A stretch of 64,000 nt of DNA from Candidatus Chloroploca sp. Khr17 (GCF_004138165.1 NZ_RYFF01000005.1:127929-191928); one strand, 5' to 3'; positions 43,970 through 53,192 are shown, counted from the first letter of the stretch. Notes: generated by a model from the sequence alone, not told the origin. A program made the numbers and translations.

Positions 43970-44248
43970 CTATGCAGGTGGGTAAGGGGCGGGTACCCCA
44001 ACACTTTGTGTCGCAGTTACCTGAGGGGTCAGACGCTCGCGGATGAGGCGAGCTAGTTCACACGGCGCGACCTGCGGGTGATAATCAGTTTCGATCATGA
44101 TGGCTGGTACATCGTCACATGCTGCTATGCAGTCGAGTTCTTCAACTTCGATCTGATTCGGAAACTCTTTGACGAGTTGGGCAACGGTGCGCTGCACTTC
44201 AGGTCGACTGCGGATGCAAAACCTGCACATCGTAAGTTGAACGGGCAT
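43970..44248 (-). CDS. Small Cys-rich protein, DUF1450/thioredoxin-like ferredoxin type
   Basis: 92 residues from the ATG at 44248, which follows AAGGGATGG. Five Cys: a CRFC pair near the N-terminus, two in ELDCIAACDD, and one in APCELARLI. The layout resembles YuzB-like DUF1450 and the related [2Fe-2S] thioredoxin-like fold, where four Cys bind a cluster. The match is partial; the role is unknown. A promoter (TTGTGA-N17-TATAAT) lies upstream on the same strand. Confidence 0.5.
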   Translation of the reverse strand: MPVQLTMCRFCIRSRPEVQRTVAQLVKEFPNQIEVEELDCIAACDDVPAIMIETDYHPQVAPCELARLIRERLTPQVTATQSVGVPAPYPPA

Positions 44249-44343
44249 ACCATCCCTTCCCTGGTACCAGTCCGATGGTCTCATCAGGCTGAACTTCGAA
44301 CGATCCTCTGTTGCTGATGCATCTGGTGGTGGTTGCGTGAGTA

Positions 44344-44372
44344 TTATAAGGAAGTTCTTTCGAAATCACAAC
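44344..44372 (-). promoter_or_regulatory. Promoter of the small Cys-protein gene
   Basis: On the minus strand: TTGTGA (44372-44367), 17-base spacer, TATAAT (44349-44344). It leaves an about 88-base leader. Confidence 0.55.
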
Positions 44373-44463
44373 CCTACCTTTGTCTTTTCCTATTGTACAC
44401 TGTCTGTCAATACTTTGCAATACTTTTGCACGGTTAATTATGATGGAGCGCGGAAGCCAGGCT

Positions 44464-44472
44464 TGTTATAAT
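44464..44472 (+). promoter_or_regulatory. Extended -10 promoter with the ATG at +1
   Basis: TG-T-TATAAT (TATAAT 44467-44472). The expected start, 7-8 bases on, coincides with the ATG at 44480, so the mRNA is probably leaderless. Confidence 0.6.
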
Positions 44473-44479
44473 GCAGCGT

Positions 44480-45382
44480 ATGGCTGCTCTCAATAACAAC
44501 AACGTCCGTGTTGCCTTCGCGGATCGGCCTCCGGCCGCGATCCAGGCCTGCCTGCATCCCCATCCTCGCCTGGCCTATCTCTGTGCCGGTGAGACTGGGC
44601 CGCCCGTCGTGATGCTGCACGGCTGGGGGGCTTTCAAGGAACTCTGGTGGAGCACACTGCGTGGCCTGGGGCGCGATCACCGTTGTTTTGCCCTGGATGT
44701 GCCTGGTCACGGCGATTCGCCCTTGGGAGGCGCGCACACGATTCCGTTGCTTGCTGACGTTGTGGCCCAGTTTTGCGCCGATCTCGGTTTGACCGAGATT
44801 ATCTTGATGGGCCATTCGATGGGCGGGGCGATTGCTGCCGAGTTGACCCTTGCGCATCCTGACCTTGTCCATCGTCTGGTGCTCGTGGATGCGGCGGTTG
44901 ATGCCCATCTGATGCCTATCTATGCCCGGGTCTATCTCTTGCCGCAACTTGGTTGGGGGTTGTTGCGCCTGACCCAGTTGATTGGACGTCGTGCGCGCCC
45001 CCTCGGTCTCCGCATTCCCCACGAACACGGTGGGGGCTGGATTCGCCCCTGGTTGCGCCGCTCGTCCTATCTGGCAATGTTTGAACCTGAAGGCTTGCAC
45101 CGTGTCTATCGTTCGCTCTTTGCGACCCAGACTGGTGATCGCCTCGCCCGGATTGCGGTGCCTACGCTTGTGCTCTCAGGTCAATTTGATAGCCTGGTGC
45201 CTCCGGCCAATTCCCACCGCCTCGCTGACCTGATCCCTGGTGCCAGCTATCATCAAGTTTCTGGTGCCTTGCATAATCCAATGGACGAACGCCCGTATGC
45301 TTTTGAAAAGGCTGTGCGGGGGTTTTTGCTCTCCCCCCGCAGTGCAGGTGAGTCGTCAGGTCCCCGTATCGAGCAGAGGTAG
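44480..45382 (+). CDS. Alpha/beta-fold hydrolase
   Basis: 300 residues from the ATG at 44480; a weaker start codon at 44471 lies inside the -10 box and is excluded. Oxyanion region VVMLHGWGAFKELWW, nucleophile elbow GHSMGG, acid in LSGQFDSLVPP and His in SGALHNPMDE complete the triad. The family includes esterases, lipases and hydrolases of ester or thioester compounds. The substrate is unknown. The gene converges on the M16 peptidase. Confidence 0.85.
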   Translation: MAALNNNNVRVAFADRPPAAIQACLHPHPRLAYLCAGETGPPVVMLHGWGAFKELWWSTLRGLGRDHRCFALDVPGHGDSPLGGAHTIPLLADVVAQFCADLGLTEIILMGHSMGGAIAAELTLAHPDLVHRLVLVDAAVDAHLMPIYARVYLLPQLGWGLLRLTQLIGRRARPLGLRIPHEHGGGWIRPWLRRSSYLAMFEPEGLHRVYRSLFATQTGDRLARIAVPTLVLSGQFDSLVPPANSHRLADLIPGASYHQVSGALHNPMDERPYAFEKAVRGFLLSPRSAGESSGPRIEQR

Positions 45383-45407
45383 GGCCACAGACGCACCCTT
45401 CATCCGT

Positions 45408-45442
45408 CTACGGCAGAGGAACCTACAACTCCTCTGCCGTAG
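45408..45442. terminator. Hairpin whose one arm is the M16 gene's last codons
   Basis: 13-bp perfect arms (45408-45420 and 45430-45442). The right arm encodes the last residues of the peptidase (PTAEE) and the left arm lies in the gap. It serves the convergent pair. Confidence 0.55.
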
Positions 45443-46703
45443 GCAGAAAAGTCCCAATCACACTACGGTTGCTTGTCAAATAGGTCTGTGCGACGCGTTG
45501 CACGTCGGCAGCCTCGACAGCGGCAAGTTCTTCAAGCAGGGTCTCGCCGCGTTGGTAGTTGTCGAGCACTTCCCACATGCCGATTTGCAAGGCTTGATTG
45601 GTCACGCTTTCGAGGCTGTAGGCAAGCTGGGCCCGCATCTGCTTGAGAACCCGTGCGAGTTCGTTCGGTGTGATGCCGTCCTGCTGGATCTTCACCAGTT
45701 CGTGCAGCAGCGCCGTTTCGACCTCTTCAGCGCTATGTGCTTCACTCACAATGGCACTCAGTTCAAAGAGATAGGGGTCGCGGGTGGGCATAAAGCTGCT
45801 CCACGCGGCGGCAGCCAGCTCGGTCTCGACAAGCCCCTGGTAGATCCGGGCGCTCCGGTTGGTCGGAGCACCGCCCCCCATAAAACTGGGTGCTTTCGCC
45901 CCACTCAACACGGCATCAAGCACCACCGTAGCGGCAAAGTCGGGGTGACGACAATCAGGCGCAAGAAAGCCGATCTGCACATATTGGGCTGGCCCGGGGC
46001 GGCGGATCACAACGCGCCGTTCTCCCTGTGGCTCTGGTTCGACCGCACGTACCGAAGGCAAGGACGGCCCTGACGGCAGTGACCCGAAATGGGTTTCGGC
46101 CTGACGCAGGATGGTGTCGGTGTCAACGTCGCCGACGATCACCAGTACCGCGTTCTTTGGCATATAGAAGGTCTGGTAATAGGTGTAGAGTTCGTCGCGG
46201 GTCATGGCGAGGAGATCACTTTTGTAGCCAATGACCGGGTTGTGGTACGGGTGAGCCGTGAACGCACTGGCCTTCACCGCCTCATCGAGCCATGTTTCTG
46301 GGTAGTTCGCGGCCCCTTCGAGCTCGGCGATGATGACCGTGCGCTCGCTCTCCACTTCGTCAGGTTCAAAGAGGGCATTGACCATACGATCAGCTTCGAG
46401 ACGCAGCGCGAGCTCGATGCGATCGGCTGGCAACGTCTCGTAGTAGGCCGTATAATCGACCCAGGTAAACCCGTTGAAGGTACCGCCATTGCGGGCAATC
46501 AGGCGATCAATTTCACCCCTCGGCACGGCTGGCGTCCCCTTAAAGAGCATATGCTCAACCCAGTGCGAAATCCCCGTCTGACCCGTTGGCTCGTTGCGAC
46601 TCCCCACGCGATACCAGATCCAACTGGTGGCGACCGGGGCGCTATGAACTTCGCGAATCAAGACGAGCATGCCGTTGGCAAGTGTGTGGGCGTGGATTTT
46701 CAT
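45423..46703 (-). CDS. M16 family zinc peptidase
   Basis: 426 residues from the ATG at 46703, preceded by AAGGA. The inverted zinc motif HxxEH is at HWVEHMLFKG (about 45-53) with the third ligand Glu in ESERTVIIAELEG. This is the processing-peptidase/PqqL-like family. Length corresponds to a single M16 unit (active plus inactive halves). No signal peptide is present. It probably degrades or processes peptides as a dimer, but no second M16 subunit lies nearby. Confidence 0.92.
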   Translation of the reverse strand: MKIHAHTLANGMLVLIREVHSAPVATSWIWYRVGSRNEPTGQTGISHWVEHMLFKGTPAVPRGEIDRLIARNGGTFNGFTWVDYTAYYETLPADRIELALRLEADRMVNALFEPDEVESERTVIIAELEGAANYPETWLDEAVKASAFTAHPYHNPVIGYKSDLLAMTRDELYTYYQTFYMPKNAVLVIVGDVDTDTILRQAETHFGSLPSGPSLPSVRAVEPEPQGERRVVIRRPGPAQYVQIGFLAPDCRHPDFAATVVLDAVLSGAKAPSFMGGGAPTNRSARIYQGLVETELAAAAWSSFMPTRDPYLFELSAIVSEAHSAEEVETALLHELVKIQQDGITPNELARVLKQMRAQLAYSLESVTNQALQIGMWEVLDNYQRGETLLEELAAVEAADVQRVAQTYLTSNRSVIGTFLPTAEEL

Positions 46704-46739
46704 CTTTTTTCCTTCTGAAGGCTGACGCCTCAAACCTCT

Positions 46740-46790
46740 TGCTGTGTTCAGAAAAAAGCCAGCGTCGCTGGCTTTTTTCTGAACACAGCA
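46740..46790 (-). terminator. Perfect 25-bp-arm bidirectional hairpin
   Basis: Arms 46740-46764 and 46766-46790 pair completely; the stem has GAAAAAAGCC/GGCTTTTTTC so each strand carries a T run. It lies between the hydrolase stop (46815) and the peptidase start. Confidence 0.7.
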
Positions 46791-46814
46791 AAGCTACGTG
46801 TGGGCCGCAGGCCC

Positions 46815-47780
46815 CTACCTCCCGCTGGCAGGCACGCTCTGCTTGAGGGCAAATCCACGCACAAGGCGAACCAGTCGCCGTGGTTGTTCGCGTTGGGGTA
46901 GGTGGCCGGACCCTTTGATGACGTGCAATTCGGCCTGCGGCATGTTGTCACGGAAGAACTCAAACGATCCTGCGGGTAAAAAACGGTCGCGGTCGCCCCA
47001 GATCAGCATGGTTGGGACGGTGATGCTTCGCAAGTCTTCGGGGGTAAAGAAGTCATCTTCGCTCGCCGCCTCAATAAATTGCCGCACAGCATCGCGTGCG
47101 AAGAGATCGCGGAAACTGGCCTGTCCTAGGTAGAGGGCTAGGGGAACCCGCCCGAACATCTGGCGGTAGATGCGACGAACCGTCGCCAAATCAGGGACGC
47201 TCACCGTTGCCACAAAATGCTCCCACGAAGGGCGCCCGTTCAGTTGCGCGCCACCAGGATCAAGCAAGACGATGCCACGCGTCAATTCAGGCGATAGTTC
47301 GGCGAGGCGTGCGGCAACCCATCCGCCCATCGAGTTGCCCACCAGGATCGCGGGTTGGCCGATCACCTCGCGGATCAGGGCCTGAATCACGGCCACCTGC
47401 TCGGCAATGGTGGCAAAACGACGCCCTGGTGGATAGCCACTCTGGCCGAAGCCGGGCAGATCAAGTGCGTAGACTGGCCCGATTTTTGTCATGCCGCGCA
47501 TCGTGAACGCCCAAGTCAACGCATTATCGGCTATGCCGTGAATAAGTACCAGCGGGTGGCTCGTCACCGCTTTGTGGTGTGCAGGCGCGTAGTAGTAGTG
47601 GCTCAGAATGCCTGCCAGGCGGCGTTCGTGGCTGCTCACGCCAGCGCGGAGCAGGGCGCGTCGGGTGATACCGAGGCTGAGCGGGATCAGCACACGTGAA
47701 AAGGCCCCGCCGACTTCGAGGCGACGGCGGAAAACCTGGTCGTGTTGCGGGGTATTCTGGGGCATAGGTACGGCTTTCAT
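46815..47780 (-). CDS. Alpha/beta-fold hydrolase with N-terminal extension
   Basis: 321 residues from the ATG at 47780 (MKAVPMPQ); an ATG at 47765 is the alternative. The frame stays open upstream through the 86-bp repeat, which is not counted. An about 75-residue N-terminal part has a hydrophobic stretch, then the hydrolase core: VLIHGIADNALTW, GNSMGG nucleophile elbow, WGDRDRFLP and GSGHLPQ. It is the last of a minus-strand run with galK and selB but separated from galK by 130 bases. The substrate is unknown. Confidence 0.83.
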   Translation of the reverse strand: MKAVPMPQNTPQHDQVFRRRLEVGGAFSRVLIPLSLGITRRALLRAGVSSHERRLAGILSHYYYAPAHHKAVTSHPLVLIHGIADNALTWAFTMRGMTKIGPVYALDLPGFGQSGYPPGRRFATIAEQVAVIQALIREVIGQPAILVGNSMGGWVAARLAELSPELTRGIVLLDPGGAQLNGRPSWEHFVATVSVPDLATVRRIYRQMFGRVPLALYLGQASFRDLFARDAVRQFIEAASEDDFFTPEDLRSITVPTMLIWGDRDRFLPAGSFEFFRDNMPQAELHVIKGSGHLPQREQPRRLVRLVRGFALKQSVPASGR

Positions 47781-47804
47781 CTGCAAAGCGCCATCGGCTG
47801 GCGC

Positions 47805-47890
47805 GTCATACCAATTGGAATTGAGCAATCCGCATAGGTCGTGTTGCCAGGGCATATTGGGACGCCACAGGCGGCAATCCGCAATCCAAA
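47805..47890 (-). repeat. 86-bp dispersed repeat, copy 2
   Basis: Reverse complement of the copy at 9991-10076. It occupies the gap between galK's stop and the hydrolase start and is read in an open frame with that gene. Its -10-like end (TGG-TATGAC) is weaker than in copy 1. Confidence 0.75.
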
Positions 47891-47910
47891 AGCTGCACGC
47901 TGAAATGGTA

Positions 47911-49074
47911 TCAGGCAATGGCAATCAGGCGGACACCCTCGGCAGGTGTGCAGACCAGGGTGTGGGCTTCGCGCCCGGTGCGGGCCTGGTAACCGGCACG
48001 CAGTTCAGTTTCAAAAGTGGCGACCGCATCGTGGGCCACCAGGCTGACGGTGCTGCCCCCAAAGCCACCCCCGGTCATTCGTGAACCGTAGCACCCTGGC
48101 AAGGCGCAGGCCAGTTCAACCAGAGTGTCAAGCTCGGGGATGCTCACCTCGTAATCGTCGCGCAGGCTTGCGTGCGAGGCGTTCATCAGTTGCCCAAAGC
48201 CTGCCAGATCGCCGTGTTCCATCGCTGCGGCAGCATGAACCGTCCGACTGATCTCGGTGACGACATGGCGTACCCTGGGCAGCAGTTTCCCCGTGAGCAG
48301 ATCGGCGTGCGCCTGCAATTGCGTCGGCGTGAGATCGCGGAGAGCCATCAGCCTGGGCAGACGAGTGCGCAAACGCCGTACAGCTTCGTGACAGGCCTCG
48401 CGCCGTTCGTTGTACGCCGAAGCGACGAGTTGATGCCGCACGCCACTATCACAGACAACTACCCTGGCCTCGGCGGGCAACCGGATGCTACGATAGCTCA
48501 GATCGCGACAATCGAGCAACATCGCGTGGCCTGCCCGCCCGAGCGTGACAATAAACTGATCCATGATGCCGCACTGGGTACCCACAAAACTCTGCTCCGC
48601 CCCCTGGGCGAGCAGCGCCAACTCTTCGCCGAGCAAGTTGAGATCGTTAAGCAACTGAAAGGTGTAGCCAACCCCGATTGCCAGGGACGCCGAGGAAGAA
48701 AGCCCGCCACCGACCGGCAGATCACCGGTGATCAGCAGATCCGCTCCCTGGACATGCAGATCGCGGGCAAGCATCGACTTGAGCATCCCACGAATATAGT
48801 TGCTCCATGGGTGCGTCTGGCTTCGTTCGAGCGTCTCAAGGCTGAACTGGTCTTCGGCCTGCATACTGGTGCTATAGACCTGTACCATCTGATCGCTACG
48901 GGGCCGAGCTACCACAAGGGTGGATCGGTCAATCGCCATCGGCAAGACAAAGCCATCGTTGTAATCAGTATGCTCACCAATCAGATTGACACGCCCCGGT
49001 GCGCGTACCAGCATCGCGGGTTCGCTGCCAAAATGGGCCGCAAACGCTTCACCAGGTTCCCCGAACGTGTCCAT
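47911..49074 (-). CDS. galK: Galactokinase
   Basis: 387 residues from the ATG at 49074, preceded by GAGGAG. GHMP-kinase motifs: [21 protein letters not shown] (galactose binding), [14 protein letters not shown] (ATP loop) and [12 protein letters not shown]. It makes galactose 1-phosphate from galactose and ATP in the Leloir pathway. No galT, galE or galM lies next to it. selB is immediately upstream (48 bases), so they may share a transcript. Confidence 0.95.
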   Translation of the reverse strand: MDTFGEPGEAFAAHFGSEPAMLVRAPGRVNLIGEHTDYNDGFVLPMAIDRSTLVVARPRSDQMVQVYSTSMQAEDQFSLETLERSQTHPWSNYIRGMLKSMLARDLHVQGADLLITGDLPVGGGLSSSASLAIGVGYTFQLLNDLNLLGEELALLAQGAEQSFVGTQCGIMDQFIVTLGRAGHAMLLDCRDLSYRSIRLPAEARVVVCDSGVRHQLVASAYNERREACHEAVRRLRTRLPRLMALRDLTPTQLQAHADLLTGKLLPRVRHVVTEISRTVHAAAAMEHGDLAGFGQLMNASHASLRDDYEVSIPELDTLVELACALPGCYGSRMTGGGFGGSTVSLVAHDAVATFETELRAGYQARTGREAHTLVCTPAEGVRLIAIA

Positions 49075-49121
49075 GCCTTGCTCCTCTGTCATCCCGTTGC
49101 CACACGGCATAGTCTACCACA

Positions 49122-51008
49122 TCACGCGAGCTCGCGTCGTTCGCCGACGCGGCGCGTCAGTTTGCGCTCGTCGAGATGCTCAAGGAGGGCCAGCGCATAA
49201 CGGCGGGTGCTGCCAAAGTGGTCACGCAACTGCCCTACCGTCAGGCTGCCTTCGGCCTGGAGTAGCGTGAGCACCCAGTTGACCAGTTCAGTATAGGTTT
49301 CGGGTAGCAGGTAGAGATCAGGGGCAATGCGCACGAGCATCTGCTGTTCAACCACCCACGCCAGCACTTCGGGGTCAAGATCGGGGAGGGGCGGACTGTA
49401 CGGGGTGCGTCGCATTGCCGCGAGCGTCGTTTCCACCGCACGTTGCTGATGTGCCGCAAGTTGCGGGTCGTGTCCCACCAGCCAGACGCTTGTTTCGTTG
49501 GCGGCAATGATCTGGCACCGAATGGCTTCGCCAACGATGCCACCGATCAGACGTGGCGCGAGGCGCAATTTCTGGCGAAGTTCTTCGCGGGGCATCCCTT
49601 GGCGCAGCGGAAACCGCGTATGATAGGCGCGCACCGGTGGCACCAGACGAGTCGCGAGCACCTGCCAGCCTGCTGGTGTCACCAGCAAGACGTCGGCCAA
49701 GGGCGCGGCTTTTTCGCCGAGATGAAGAGCCGGCATCGTCAGCACTCGCCCGCTCGTCACCAGATCACCGACCAACGACCGCATCTGCTCATCGGGCAAG
49801 CCCACCGCCCTGGCGACCTCCTCCCAGGGGCGGGGCGGATCAGTGCCGAGCGTCTGGAGCACCAGTTCGGCGGGGTCGCCGCGAGCCAGCGTTTCGAGGG
49901 CAGCGATGACCTCGGTGCGAAAGCGCCGGTGGCGCACCGGGAAGGGATCAACGACCATGCCCCCGGCGGCGGTGCGGCTCGGCGAGGCAACGCGCAGGAT
50001 GCAATGGTCATCGCGCACAACAACGACCGGAGCTTCGAGGCGTACCTGCGCCCACCCGCTGCTGCCAGGCGCGAGTTGCTCGGTATCAAGCAGGGTCAGG
50101 CGACAAGGCACCTCACTTGCGCCAGTGAAGAGATCGAGGCTGCAATTCTGCTCGAGTGGCCCCGGCGCATCAGGGAGAACGCGCAGGTGCAGATCGATCA
50201 ATCGTGTTGGCTGCAACGTCCCGGGGGGCACCAAGACATCACCACGCTTGACCTCGCTATGATGAATGCCGGCTAGATTCACCGCGACGCGCGTCCCAGG
50301 CGCAACCGCTTCAACCTTATCATAATGGATCTGCAGACCACGAATGCGCCCGTTCAAACCCGAAGGCAAAACAACAACCTCGTCACCAACCCGTAACGGG
50401 CCATCGCGGAGCGTGCCTGTCACAACGGTGCCAAAGCCGCCAATCGTGAACGACCGATCAACTGGCAAGCGCGGCACACCGTCAGCCGTCGTGCGGGGAG
50501 GCAGGCTCTGTAGCACCTGTTCCAGCGTCTGCCGGAGCAGATCAAGCCCTGCCCCAGTACGGGCGGAAACAGCCACCAGCGGAGCTTCAGCGAGGCTTGT
50601 TCCGGCCAATTCACTCGTGACCTCCTCGCGCACCAGCGCCAGCCACTCGGCATCAACCAGATCGGCCTTGGTGAGCACCACCACCCCATGGCGGACATCA
50701 AGCAGATCGAGGATCGCCAGATGTTCGCGGGTCTGGGGCATCAGTGACTCATCGGCGGCGATGATCAGCAGGGCCGCATCGAGTCCGCCGACGCCAGCGA
50801 GCATGTTCTTGATAAAACGCTCGTGTCCAGGCACATCCACCACGCTGACCCTGCGCCCGCCGGGGAGGGTCAACCAGGCAAACCCGAGATCAATAGTCAT
50901 CTGGCGACGTTGTTCTTCTTCCCAGCGATCAGGATCGATGCCCGTCAAGGCTTTCACCAGCGTGGATTTCCCGTGATCGACATGGCCTGCGGTTCCAACA
51001 ACAAACAT
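49122..51008 (-). CDS. selB: Selenocysteine-specific elongation factor SelB
   Basis: 628 residues, normal length. The GTPase has G1 GTAGHVDHGKST, VDVPGHE and LTKADL; domains II and III follow; the C-terminal winged helices end in the family pattern STRRYALALLEHLDERKLTRRVGERREL, which binds the SECIS hairpin. SelB brings Sec-tRNA to UGA codons. No selA, selC, selD or clear selenoprotein gene lies in the window, so the partners must be elsewhere or the gene is an orphan. Confidence 0.95.
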   Translation of the reverse strand: MFVVGTAGHVDHGKSTLVKALTGIDPDRWEEEQRRQMTIDLGFAWLTLPGGRRVSVVDVPGHERFIKNMLAGVGGLDAALLIIAADESLMPQTREHLAILDLLDVRHGVVVLTKADLVDAEWLALVREEVTSELAGTSLAEAPLVAVSARTGAGLDLLRQTLEQVLQSLPPRTTADGVPRLPVDRSFTIGGFGTVVTGTLRDGPLRVGDEVVVLPSGLNGRIRGLQIHYDKVEAVAPGTRVAVNLAGIHHSEVKRGDVLVPPGTLQPTRLIDLHLRVLPDAPGPLEQNCSLDLFTGASEVPCRLTLLDTEQLAPGSSGWAQVRLEAPVVVVRDDHCILRVASPSRTAAGGMVVDPFPVRHRRFRTEVIAALETLARGDPAELVLQTLGTDPPRPWEEVARAVGLPDEQMRSLVGDLVTSGRVLTMPALHLGEKAAPLADVLLVTPAGWQVLATRLVPPVRAYHTRFPLRQGMPREELRQKLRLAPRLIGGIVGEAIRCQIIAANETSVWLVGHDPQLAAHQQRAVETTLAAMRRTPYSPPLPDLDPEVLAWVVEQQMLVRIAPDLYLLPETYTELVNWVLTLLQAEGSLTVGQLRDHFGSTRRYALALLEHLDERKLTRRVGERRELA

Positions 51009-51049
51009 CGCTCGCGTCCCTCAAAAGCTTGCCTGCGGTTGCCAGGTTT

Positions 51050-51099
51050 GCTTGCGGCACGCAAACCGCCACATAATTGGCGGTTTGCGTGCCGCAAGC
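51050..51099. terminator. Perfect 22-bp-arm hairpin before selB
   Basis: Arms 51050-51071 and 51078-51099, 6-base loop, centred on GCAAACCGCCA. It separates the DUF4097 gene (stop at 51109) from selB on the same strand and is the likely terminator of the former. Confidence 0.65.
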
Positions 51100-51108
51100 T
51101 ACTAATAT

Positions 51109-52185
51109 TTATTCTAGCGTCTCAACCGAAATGCTGCCAGAGGCAGTCGTGATGGTCAAGCGTGTTTCGCCGGTGCCCAGCGTACCACGCAAACTACGTC
51201 GTTCAAGCGCAAGGCCATCAATATTTGTCGCCACCGAACCGCTGGTGGTGGTGGCCTCAAGATGCAGATTCTCGCTTGAAGCCAGGCGTACCTTGATACT
51301 ACCTGACGCATTGCTGATGGTGTGTGTCGCCCCTGGCATTAGCTTCGTTCGGACGTCGATGTCGCCACTAGTATTTTCAAGCTGCAAACGCATCGGCCCC
51401 TCGCCGTTGATCTGTATATCACCCGAAATCGTCTGTACATCAACAAGCCCGGTTGCGCCATCAACCTCGATATCGCCACTGACGGTACGGACAAAGGGAT
51501 CATCAAGTTGACCGCTGAGTTGCACATCGCCGCTCACCCCATTGAGGTGCAGCTTGCCACGATGATTCTGCACGCTCAGATCCCCCGATGTATTGCTGAT
51601 CTGGAGGGCACCACTGGTATTGGTGGTGGTAAGATCGCCACTGACGGTCGTCAAGGTCAAGGCACCCTGCACTCCCTCGACTTGGACATCGCCACTCACC
51701 AATTCAGCCTGGACCTGCACACCCTCGGGAACCCCGATGCGAAACTCGACATAGGGCGAACGCCCGAAGGAGAGGCCATTCCATGGTGAACGGCGTACTT
51801 CAAGGGTGAGCGTGCCATTCTCGAGTGAATCCTGCAATTCGAGGCGATCCAGCGCCCGATTGGCTGACTGTTCGGTAAAGCCAAAGCCACGACGCAGAGC
51901 ATTGACCTCGACCTGATTGCCCGCAATGCCCACCAGCTGCACCTGGTCATTGACGCCGCGGATCACCACCGTACTGGCCTCATAGCGTTGCTCAAGCATC
52001 ACCTGACTACGTTCAGCGGTGCTGAGGATAAAGTTCCCGGGCCAGTTGCGGGCGCTGAGCGCAAAAACGAGCCAGATCACACCGATGACGAGCAGCAGAA
52101 CCCCCCAGCGTCGGGCCTGCTCACCGCGTCGGTCATAGCGTTCCTCTGGCCCTGAAGAGGATTGAGGTTCAGGATTGTCTTGCAC
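51109..52185 (-). CDS. DUF4097 beta-helix membrane protein
   Basis: 358 residues. An N-terminal cytoplasmic stretch of about 27 residues is followed by a TM helix (about 28-46). The rest is a long repetitive beta-strand domain of the DUF4097 type, with VSGDVQVEG-like units every 15-20 residues at about 165-330. Such proteins, often with an anti-sigma or polymer-forming role, sit on the outer face of the membrane. The function is unknown. Confidence 0.85.
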   Translation of the reverse strand: MQDNPEPQSSSGPEERYDRRGEQARRWGVLLLVIGVIWLVFALSARNWPGNFILSTAERSQVMLEQRYEASTVVIRGVNDQVQLVGIAGNQVEVNALRRGFGFTEQSANRALDRLELQDSLENGTLTLEVRRSPWNGLSFGRSPYVEFRIGVPEGVQVQAELVSGDVQVEGVQGALTLTTVSGDLTTTNTSGALQISNTSGDLSVQNHRGKLHLNGVSGDVQLSGQLDDPFVRTVSGDIEVDGATGLVDVQTISGDIQINGEGPMRLQLENTSGDIDVRTKLMPGATHTISNASGSIKVRLASSENLHLEATTTSGSVATNIDGLALERRSLRGTLGTGETRLTITTASGSISVETLE

Positions 52186-52266
52186 AGCACACCTCGCACT
52201 AAAGCATCTTCACTATGCATACGACGCCTTGATTGGTCTGAGTGTTGCGTTCCAACTGGCTCCTGA

Positions 52267-52275
52267 TGGTACAAT
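52267..52275 (+). promoter_or_regulatory. Extended -10 promoter with the ATG at +1 (NYN gene)
   Basis: TG-G-TACAAT ends at 52275; the ATG at 52281 lies where transcription should begin. No Shine-Dalgarno is present, so the mRNA is probably leaderless. Confidence 0.6.
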
Positions 52276-52280
52276 GCAAT

Positions 52281-52781
52281 ATGCCGATCCTTATTGATGG
52301 ACACAACCTGATTGGTCAGTTGCCTGGTTTCAGCCTTGCCGACCCCGATGATGAGGCGCGTCTGGTGATGCTCTTGCGTCGTTATGCCACGCGCCGCCGG
52401 GGGCGCAAAATCGTGGTCGTTTTTGATGGCGGCGTTTATGGGCACCCTGATAATCTCAATGGCTATGGTGTCGAAGCCCATTTTGCGCACTCGCCGTCTG
52501 ATGCCGATACCCAGTTGATCCGGCGCATCCGAGCGATCAAACGGCGTGACGAATGGCTCGTTGTCAGTTCTGATCGGGCGGTAATTGGGGCGGCCCAGGC
52601 CCACCGCATTCCGGTTATCTCGGCACAGGCCTTTGCGCGCCGCCTGGCTGCACTCGATCAGCCGCGGGCCTCGCTTCAGGACAAACGCAATGATCGCCCC
52701 CTGACTGCGGCAGAAATTGAAGAATGGATGCGTCTGTTTGGTGTCGACGAAGATGACGCCGAAGATTTTGCAAATTATTGA
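52281..52781 (+). CDS. NYN-domain (YacP-like) RNase-fold protein
   Basis: 166 residues from the ATG at 52281. The NYN/PIN-like acid residues are visible: ILIDGHNLIG at the start, VVFDGG, ADTQLIRRIRAI and VVSSDRAVIGAA. YacP (Rae1) members cut mRNA at the ribosome in Bacillus. The C-terminus is acidic. It is separated from the helical protein by a promoter. Confidence 0.85.
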   Translation: MPILIDGHNLIGQLPGFSLADPDDEARLVMLLRRYATRRRGRKIVVVFDGGVYGHPDNLNGYGVEAHFAHSPSDADTQLIRRIRAIKRRDEWLVVSSDRAVIGAAQAHRIPVISAQAFARRLAALDQPRASLQDKRNDRPLTAAEIEEWMRLFGVDEDDAEDFANY

Positions 52782-52822
52782 CATGATCTTGAAAAAACCT
52801 GTGCAAAATACAAAAGATGTGA

Positions 52823-52828
52823 TATACT
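52823..52828 (+). promoter_or_regulatory. Extended -10 promoter of the small helical protein
   Basis: TG-A-TATACT with no good -35. Start near 52835; the leader holds a hairpin CAGCCTCA/TGAGGCTG (52882-52907) just before the GGAG ribosome site. Confidence 0.5.
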
Positions 52829-52928
52829 TTACCTAACATACCCGGAATGCGGCGCGGCACTTCTGCGGGACGGTAGTAGTTCAGCCTCATGCTTTCGGGT
52901 GAGGCTGGGTTATGGAGCTTGCATCTTT

Positions 52929-53192
52929 ATGAACAAAGTCTATTTCGAGCGACGTCTCGATGCCTTGCGCCTGCGCCTCAATGCGTTGGCTCCTAGCACC
53001 GAACGGGCACGGCAGGCCGTCTGGCGTCTTGAACGTGAGCAGGTAGAGGTACCAGCGGGGACTATTTCGGGTGCGCTGGCAGCCCAACTTTCGGCAGCGC
53101 GGGCGATGGCAACAACGCTCGAAGAGCGTGAACGTCAGGTGCGCGTGGCAATTGCAGCGCTTCAGGCTGAACTCATGGCCGACCCTTCTTGA
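52929..53192 (+). CDS. Small helical protein of unknown function
   Basis: 87 residues from the ATG at 52929 (MNKVYFERRLDALR). Almost all helical, with heptad-like Leu and Ala positions and many Arg and Glu (LEREQVEV, AARAMATTLEERERQVRVAIAALQAEL), so a coiled coil or two-helix bundle is likely. It has its own promoter, a hairpin in the leader and a terminator, so it is a stand-alone unit. I do not recognise it. Confidence 0.55.
   Translation: MNKVYFERRLDALRLRLNALAPSTERARQAVWRLEREQVEVPAGTISGALAAQLSAARAMATTLEERERQVRVAIAALQAELMADPS

Noticed and set aside
47781-47924. N-terminal extension of the hydrolase at 46815 through the 86-bp repeat
   Set aside because: It overlaps galK's end and encodes the repeat sequence, which is not part of the hydrolase fold.
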